Source of the DNA: Haemonchus contortus
Lineage: Eukaryota > Nematoda > Chromadorea > Rhabditida > Trichostrongylidae
DNA: 64,000 bases
Assembly (NCBI GenBank): GCA_000469685.2
Contig: LS997562.1
Location: 41,430,345 to 41,494,344 of the forward strand
Direction: 5' to 3'
Numbering within the stretch: position 1 is the first letter of the stretch; each line of letters begins with the position of its first letter. Below are positions 57,050 through 64,000 of this stretch, piece by piece. The notes under the pieces are model-generated. The model saw nothing but the letters and a program-made list of their open reading frames with translations, did no database searches and was not told where the DNA came from. The translations under genes were made by a program, and so were the position numbers.

Positions 57050-58580
57050 ACATAGGACTAAACCTCCCCCTCAATCTACTGAAATTCCTGAATCGTTATT
57101 CTCTAGTCTGTAGTTTGAAAGATGGTACTATTGATCCCTAGACTTTTAAAGATCAGTCCCTTTTGCGTAACTAAGGAAGTGTGAAGGAGAAAAGGGTGAT
57201 TTTCCATAACCTTACGAATCGGAGTGGTCTAACTAAGAAGATGGTTGGCTTATTGACTTCGTAAATAAGAAGCCTTAAAGCAGTAAAGAAAATTAAAAGG
57301 TCTCTTTTGCTGGAACTTCCTTTCCCTGGTCCCATTCCGCTCCCTCTCTTCAATCCCTTTCGCTTCGTGCACCAGACCTATTACCAGCTGGGGAAGACCC
57401 AAACCTTCACCATTTCCCCTGCCATCCTCCCCCTCCCTCCTTTTCCCCGCTCCCTTAATCCCCATTACCTATACCCTGTTTTGCCGGTAAAGCTTGGAAT
57501 CTCAAAACCACGATGTCAGAGTCGAATATTAAAAGAGCCCTTATGAAACCTTTTCCCTTATGACTACCTGACTGTCAATTGTAAACCCTTAATAAACTAG
57601 AGAATAACAATCAGGTATCTTACCTAACTAACACCCCCAACAAAAAAAAAACAAATACTAACATACTCAAACAATACTAACATTACTTAAACAATTCACA
57701 ACACAATTAGATCACCTAAACCCTTTAACCTATTGTGTGAAAGTTATATCCTAGGTTAGTTAAAGGTAAAAGCTCAAGAAGAAATATTTACTAAAATTTC
57801 CTATGAGGCGCCTTTCTCACCAGTATCTTTTTACTACAAAATCTTCGTCCTTCGTCCACGTCCTCGTGCTGGAATCTCCTCTCGACCGGACGTCTCTAAA
57901 AATTCAAGCAAATCATTCTGAGAACCGACATACTTTGGAGAGCTGAGATTTTTTACCTTCCATAAACGACGCTTCGAAGAGTGACCAATCGCCACCGGTC
58001 AATCGCCGTTGAGCAGCACATCTAAGGTCAGCTGCATATCGGGTGGTACCAGAGCAACATCGAAGTCTAGTGGTCTGGTGTCCACGGAGAGTCGTATCGT
58101 CGACTGAAGTCGAAGAACTGCCGTCTCAGAAGAACATCCAAGTCCGGTTGTGCCAGAAGCATGTCGAAGTCTAGCAGCGTCAGGGCACAGAAGCGTAGTG
58201 GTGTCGAGGGACGTCGAAGAGTCATCGTGTTAGAAGACCATCGGACAGTGTCGGCACGAAATGTAAGGTTGCTCCACCTTAAAAATGACACAATTCGCTT
58301 CACGTCAGAGAACAATTCCCGAATCAATATGCACTATTAAAGCGACATTATGGCCAACTCACTCGTGAAAGAAGACGATTTCCATGTGCTGACTGATATG
58401 GTTTAGCCAAAATCCGTTATCGCGAAGTCGTTTCTCCAACGAAATTCCGTGCCGATCAAAAAAGCGACCACCTAAAACAGGAATATCTTCTTTTGACAAT
58501 TCGATTTAACAGAGAGTGCAAAGCCCATCTTAAGTGCGGAGTGCCTTACCCTTCAGAGTAATGCCACCGAACTTCTCCAA
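57050..58580. other. Intergenic, nothing recognised
   Basis: C-rich and A-rich stretches without supported exons. Short imperfect repeats of 'tcgaagtctag' occur at 58060-58180. Confidence 0.4.
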
Positions 58581-58589
58581 GAAAACTGC

Positions 58590-59310
58590 CATCTATCGAG
58601 GTAGGACAGTCGGCGGTGGCACTGACGAGCTGAAGATCAACATTTTATAGAGAGTGAAGAGGCTTTCACGAAGAAGCTTCTTACCTTGACCGTTTTGTGG
58701 CGATCCCGGTCCCGTACATTCGCAAATTGCCGTCGCTTGCCCATATGGCCACGATAGGCGGGACCAAAACAGCTTGCCAAATGGGCAGGGTGCGACGGTT
58801 GCGCTTCGAAAGGCTTGCCGACCTGAATCACTTGTAATGAGAAGAGGGATACGGTAGATGACGCTACCAAGTAAGAAGACGCACCCGTGATCCCCACAGG
58901 ACCTCTGTCTCCTAGAATCGGCTGCACCCTCCGGAATTGTCGCTGCTAGAGCGAACTGAAATGCGGTAGTCACTACCAGTCTTACTAAATGAGTTTTTGG
59001 TTGGACGTACCCCTGATCCCCATTGGGACCGACCGCAGTATGCTTTCCGAGTCCATTCCTTTGCACCAAGCGCCGTGATCAATTGCGATTGTCGTCTCAC
59101 TCGTTTGCTGCCCATTGTTGGAGAGTTGGACTTGGTTGACGTTGACGTTGACGTTGTTGTTGACGAAGTTGACGCCATTTGTGCAAGAATTTCTGAAAGG
59201 ACAAGCGCAACAAAATACGAACGATGCAGTGAATACAGCTTCGCGAATCGGTGACAAAGCCGATGAGCCCAAGGTTCCTTCCTCACTCGTAGTTTGGTCA
59301 GCCATCAAGA
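58590..59310 (-). pseudogene. Possible collagen-like fragment
   Basis: The minus strand shows scattered Gly-X-Y-like pieces: GPNGDQG near 59035-59015, GDRGPVGITG at 58920-58885 and GPGSPQNGQG near 58715-58690. The last two are followed by donor-like GTGCGT and GTAAGA. A KRVRRQ dibasic site, as in nematode cuticle collagens, occurs near 59110 in another frame. Frames and phases do not join cleanly and no long Gly-X-Y run exists, so this may be a decayed collagen gene or chance. Confidence 0.22.
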
Positions 59311-60420
59311 CCTAACCACAACTCAAGCGATGAAGACGACGCCTTTCCAGATCAGTTCCATCACCGATTAAAACAGGCTAAAACCGCTTTCATACTTCAG
59401 CAGTCCCACAAGATCACCCGAAACATTTCGGCGCACCCGCTTTTGAACAAATCCGAGAGACTACTGAGTATCGCTGAAGTGTGGAAGCAGTAAAAATTCA
59501 TTAAGTTGGCTTAGTCTCAGATTTTCGCAGCGGTATCGTTGGCTGGCATGCTATCCTTTCCGTTTCCGGAGCAGGGGCTGTAAAACTCGGTGGTCATTGT
59601 CTCTCATTGATCAGTTGCTTCAATAAGGACATTAACTGCGCGTCGTCGCAACTGGTCCATCTCCATTTCTCTGCTTCATACGGCTTAAATTCCAGTCTTC
59701 CAGTTCCGAAGGATTCTGTAAGTATTACCAGCCTTTTCTGACGCGACTGCTCAATGTAACAAATGTTTCTAAAAAGTGAGTGGATAGGCTGAAAATGAGC
59801 AAGCTTGTGCTATATCTATAGGATGGAATCAAGTGTGAAGAAAGATTCTCTATTACTATGCTCTGGCGTGTAAGTAGGGGTAGCCGGCTCTAAAGGCCCG
59901 CAGTGGTGTCTAGAAACTTTCTCAACCACGAATTATAGTTTTTACATAAGCAACTAGCCTCAGGAGTGAAGGAGCTTCGGATGATTACCTCGTGCAAAAA
60001 GCTGGAATGGGGGAACATCGAACATTCGGTTGACCAGTGATTCCTTTCTTTCCAAAATAGTTGAGGCAGCGCGATAGCATATTACTTCTTATTAGGAAGC
60101 ACCTTTTTAGTCGTTCTCCTTTTTCTTCCTTCTCCTCTTCTTATCTTTTCCATATACCTGAAATTAGAACAAATTCATGAAATATCCAAACTCAATTCTG
60201 TATACAGTTCACGGAACTACTCCAGGAGAACAAATTGGAAAAATCGGCACGACACGAGGATTAAATGTGAAAAAAGAAAATAAAAAACATGATTAAAACT
60301 AGACGGAAACACAACTGCCTGAACAAATAGAAGGGTCATAGAGTTGCTGACGACCCTACTACATATCATAAGCTAGTTGTTTCTGCTGGTTTGTCTGTGT
60401 ATATACATGTGTGGACTTCC
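59311..60420. other. Intergenic, nothing recognised
   Basis: No supported exon or repeat in this stretch before the satellite begins. Confidence 0.45.
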
Positions 60421-60426
60421 CTGCAT

Positions 60427-61829
60427 AAAGCGGGAGTTGCGTGAAAATCGTCAATTTGAACCTACAGCGTACAAATTTGGTACGAGTACTAGCGGCACGT
60501 TGGGAACACTTTTGGTGGGTGGCACGACCGTACACCGTCTAGAAGGGGCGGGATTTGCGCAGGAATCGTCAATATGAAGCTAGAGCGTTCAAATTTGGTA
60601 GGAGAACATGAGGCGGGACGAGAACACTAGTGCTGGATGAAAAAACCTGAATTCGCCCACAGGGGGCGGGACTTGCGCAGAAATCGTCATCTTGAAGCTT
60701 AAGCGTTCAAATTTCATACGAGAACATGCGGCAGGACGAGAACACTCGTGCTAGATGAAAGAACCTGAGTTCGCCCACAGTGGGCAGGATTTCCGCAGGA
60801 ATCGTCAATTTGAACCTAGAGCATTCAAATTTGATAGGAGGACATGCGGCAGGACAGGGCACTCAAACGCTAAATGAAAGAACCGGACTCCGCCCACAGG
60901 GGCGGGATTTGCGCAGTAATCGTCAATTTGAACCTAGAGCGTTCGAATTTGATAGAAGAACATGCGGCGGGACGAGAACACTTTTGGTGGGTGACAGGAC
61001 TGGACACCGTCCAGAAGGGGCGGGATTTGCGCAGGAATCGTCAATATGAAGCTAGAGCGTTCAAATTTGGTAGGAGAACATGAGGCGGGACGAGAACACT
61101 AGTGCTGGATGAAAAAACCTGAGTTCGCCCACAGGGGGCGGGACTTGCGCAGAAATCGTCAATATGAAGCTAGAGCGTTCAAATTTGGTAGGAGAACATG
61201 AGGCGGGACGAGAACACTAGTGCTGGATGAAAAAACCTGAGTTCGCCCAGAGGGGGCGGGGCTTGCGCAGAAATCGTCACTTTGAACCTAGAGCGTTCAA
61301 ATTTGATAGGAGAACATGCGGCAGGACAGGGACACTCAAACGCTAGATGAAAGAACCGGACTTCGCCCACAAGGGGCGGGATTCGCGCAGGAATCGTCAA
61401 TTTGAAAATAGAGCGTTCAGTCTCACAAAGTTGGCGATTTGTGGGCAAAACTCCAGTCTCGGACGGGACTCGAACCCGTACTTGTCCTTTCCGGGAACAA
61501 GTACGGGTTTGAGTCCCGTCCGAGACTGAAGTTTTGCCCACAAATCGCCAACCTTACAAGACTTTCGCTTCGCGCACTGCGGCGTTAAAACAGCAGTTAA
61601 CAAACCATCAAGCCAAAATAGAGCGTTCATTTTCGATAGGAGAACATGCGGCAGGACGAAAACATTAATGCTGTATGAAAGGATCGGACTCTGTCCACAG
61701 GGGGCGGAATTTGAGCAGAATTCGTCAATATGAACCTAGAGCATTCAAATTTGATAGGAGAACAAGCGGCAGGATGAGAGCAATCATGCTCGATGAAAGC
61801 ATCGGACTCCGCGCACAGCGGGGTTTTCA
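60427..61829 (+). repeat. Satellite array B (about 118-base units)
   Basis: About 11 units of cctagagcgttcaaatttgg-taggagaacatg.ggc.gga...-cacag.gggcggga. The period is 118 bases between the gagttcgccc landmarks at 61121 and 61239. Related to array A but a distinct subfamily. Interrupted by a SINE-like insertion at 61420-61614. Confidence 0.9.
61405..61629. mobile_element. SINE-like snapback insertion in the satellite
   Basis: The 195-base insert 61420-61614 is flanked by the 15-base direct repeat aaaatagagcgttca (61405-61419 and 61615-61629), as left by LINE-type target-primed insertion. Inside are two inverted arms (61420-61485 and 61497-61562) with an 11-base spacer. The minus strand of the left arm has a perfect Pol III B-box, GGTTCGAGTCC. 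The right arm has one change from it. Confidence 0.7.
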
Positions 61830-62207
61830 CGAAAATTTTTATTTATTTATTTATTTTATTTATTTATGCGTTCCACGACGCGCTGTATTGGGACATATGG
61901 CTGTTCGTGGAAAACAATCATACAGCATAAAGGAAAGAAAAGAAAAAATAAAACTAAACAAACCAAACAAGTGAAATTAAGATAAATTGGAACGATGCTT
62001 CGTCATAAAACTCTGGATTAGTTAACAAATAATGAAGGTTGATGTGTAGCAGCAGAGACCTAGATCAGAGAGTCGCTCAGCGCGCAGCCTTCTCTAGAAC
62101 GGAGGCAAAAATGACGGAATGACATGGTGAGGTCAAAGCTCAACCTTGGCTGCTACTTGCGAGAGAATTGGGATTTAAGAGGCTAGGAGGGCCCTGGTCT
62201 TGAGATC
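61830..62207. other. Non-satellite spacer with TTTA run
   Basis: A (TTTA)n-like tract at 61838-61868 is followed by sequence with no recognised feature. Confidence 0.5.
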
Positions 62208-63212
62208 TGTTGGGCAAACGCCGCAGAGTAAGCCAGCACCAGCCGGCCATGGTGCCCTTCGCCACGTGGGGTCATGGGAATTTACCGGCACTTCGAGACA
62301 CGGGTATGCCGGCCACCCACGTGGAACCGGCAAACTTGGCATGTCATGTACTCGTTGCTTACCATGTATTGTACTCGCCATATATTGTTTTCAGGTTCTC
62401 ATGTATTTGTTGTGTGTAATGATCTCATATAATTGTACTGGTTTCGTAATCGACTTGAGATTTGTGAAGCGATGTCTTTGCTATAAAGGATAATTGATTG
62501 GGTTCCGCAACTATTGATTTGGCCCGGTGCCTGGGAAAGTACCACAGTAACCAATCACCATCATGAGATTCGGGGGGCGGGCAGGAGGTATATAAACGCG
62601 AGGAGGCTACTGCGGAGCGTCTTTGAGGAAGTGTCTTGTTTCGAAGCGGTCGGCTTCGAAAGACTTAAGTAGTCACAAGCACTACGAGACTCCAGCTAGA
62701 AGTATCATCCCTAGCCTGGATCAGAAGGCGGTTAGCCTACATCGCTTTGAGCTACCAGTTACGCCAGTTGCTCCTACCCCTCCCGCCGGAGCCCATTAGC
62801 CTACCGAACTGCACATCGTGCAACCCAGAGCACCAGGGCCGATATTCTGATAACTTGCGTTCAGTAAGGGAGTTTCGAATAAAGAGTTTTAAAGACGATT
62901 GTGCTCGTTCTTTAACCGGTTGGTAACGGACATATCGGATTGATTTGCAGATATTGATTTGAATTTCAGAAAAGAGACAACGGGATGTCAGCCACCAGGC
63001 AGAGTCTAGCAGAATCCGCGGGGTCGAGGTCGAACCAAGCCCCGTCGGGCTCTCGCGACAAGCCTCAGACTGACATAGGGCGCAAGCTCCAACCTGACAG
63101 GCAAACTCTGCCGCACATCACCCTACGTCAACCAGACCAGAGACCTCCTTACCATATGATGTTTAGTGGCTTCGGTGGTGCTTGTCGCTGTGAAATGGGT
63201 CAATCAGCTGAT
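62208..63212 (+). mobile_element. Candidate 5' end of an LTR retroelement, truncated
   Basis: The order resembles a long terminal repeat followed by the start of gag: a possible TGT 5' edge at 62208, TATATAA at 62590, AATAAA at 62878, a possible LTR end and TGG-initiated primer site near 62920-62935, and then an ATG frame at 62985. The frame stops where satellite sequence resumes. No second LTR, protease or reverse transcriptase lies in the window, so the assignment is tentative. Confidence 0.4.
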
Positions 63213-63236
63213 CAAAGTGTTAAAATTTGGTGGTAG
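62985..63236 (+). pseudogene. Truncated gag-like ORF
   Basis: An 83-codon frame begins MSATRQSLAESAGSRSNQAP and is rich in Ser, Arg, Gln and Pro, as disordered gag N-termini often are. Its last 8-10 codons lie in satellite sequence, so the natural 3' part is missing. It is preceded by acceptor-like TTTGCAG and AATTTCAG. Confidence 0.3.
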
Positions 63237-64000
63237 TATGAGCGGGAGGACGAGAACACTTTTGGTGGGTGACACGACCGGACACCGTCTAGAAGGGGCA
63301 GGATTTGCCCAGAAATCATCATCTTGAAGCTTAAGCGTTCAAATTTCATAGGAGAACATGCGGCAGGACGAGAACACTAGTGCTGGATGAAAAAACCTGA
63401 GTTCGCCCACAGGGGGCGGGACTTGCGCAGAAATCGTCATCTTGAAGCTTAAGCGTTCAAATTTCATACGAGAACATGCGGCAGGACGAGAACACTCGTG
63501 CTACATGAAAGAACCTGAGTTCGCCCACAGGGGGCAGGATTTCCGCAGGAATCGTCAATTTGAACCTAGAGCATTCAAATTTGATAGGAGGACATGCGGC
63601 AGGACAGGGCACTCAAACGCTAAATGAAAGAACCGGACTCCGCCCACAGGGGCGGGATTTGCGCAGTAATCGTCAATTTGAACCTAGAGCGTTCGAATTT
63701 GATAGAAGAACATGCGGCGGGACGAGAACACTTTTGGTGGGTGACAGGACTGGACACCGTCCAGAAGGGGCGGGATTTGCGCAGGAATCGTCAATATGAA
63801 GCTAGAGCGTTCAAATTTGGTAGGAGAACATGAGGCGGGACGAGAACACTAGTGCTGGATGAAAAAACCTGAGTTCGCCCACAGGGGGCGGGACTTGCGC
63901 AGAAATCGTCAATATGAAGCTAGAGCGTTCAAATTTGGTAGGAGAACATGAGGCGGGACGAGAACACTAGTGCTGGATGAAAAAACCTGAGTTCGCCCAG
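63213..64000 (+). repeat. Satellite array C (about 118-base units), runs off the window
   Basis: The unit is the same as in array B. From about 63406 to 64000 it matches 60656-61250 at an offset of exactly 2750 bases with only about two differences seen, far closer than neighbouring units match each other. Confidence 0.9.

Noticed and set aside
60427..64000. CRISPR-like array
   Set aside because: Units of about 118 bases are contiguous and similar throughout, without constant short repeats and variable spacers; eukaryotic satellite DNA fits.

Overview
The window looks like nuclear DNA of a nematode, most likely a rhabditid/strongylid (clade V) worm. The evidence is short exons with TTTTCAG-type 3' splice sites, acceptors a few bases before start codons as in spliced-leader trans-splicing, a clear orthologue of Caenorhabditis aha-1, and abundant Tc1-like, LINE-like and satellite sequence. 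Exon models were assembled by hand from reading frame, splice sites, phase and comparison between copies. No alignment or database search was run.

Region 1 (about 2.26-28.2 kb) is a diverged tandem duplication of one minus-strand gene with 16 coding exons. Unit 1 covers about 2258-14638 and unit 2 about 15463-28187. The spacer between them holds a decayed Tc1/mariner-like transposase. The gene encodes a secreted protein of 915 residues: signal peptide, short N-terminal region, two C-type-lectin-like domains, a Thr-rich mucin-like stretch of about 150 residues, a Cys-containing segment, and a C-terminal von Willebrand factor A domain with intact MIDAS residues. All 16 exons have equal length in the two copies although introns have drifted. 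Each copy carries one apparent nonsense codon, at different places (codon 25 in unit 1, codon 788 in unit 2). A block of about 0.9 kb, including a whole intron, reads identical in both units and suggests recent gene conversion.

Region 2 (28.2-32.4 kb) is repeat-rich: a LINE 3' fragment, a strong hairpin, and a 1.07-kb element with 255-260-bp inverted repeats and 10-bp flanking direct repeats that encloses an 87-codon ORF.

Region 3 (32.5-44.6 kb, plus strand) is aha-1, the ARNT-type bHLH-PAS dimerisation partner: 9 coding exons, 444 residues, with a first intron of 6.2 kb.

Region 4 (44.6-64 kb) has no gene I can support. It holds diverged tandem repeats, an inverted pair of dispersed sequences (about 50.3 and 56.4 kb), a possible collagen-like fragment, and 117-136-bp satellite arrays at 51.9-53.1, 60.4-61.8 and 63.2-64.0 kb. 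The last two arrays are interrupted by a SINE-like snapback insertion and by a candidate truncated LTR retroelement. They share a block repeated at 2750 bp, so the window probably ends inside a higher-order repeat.
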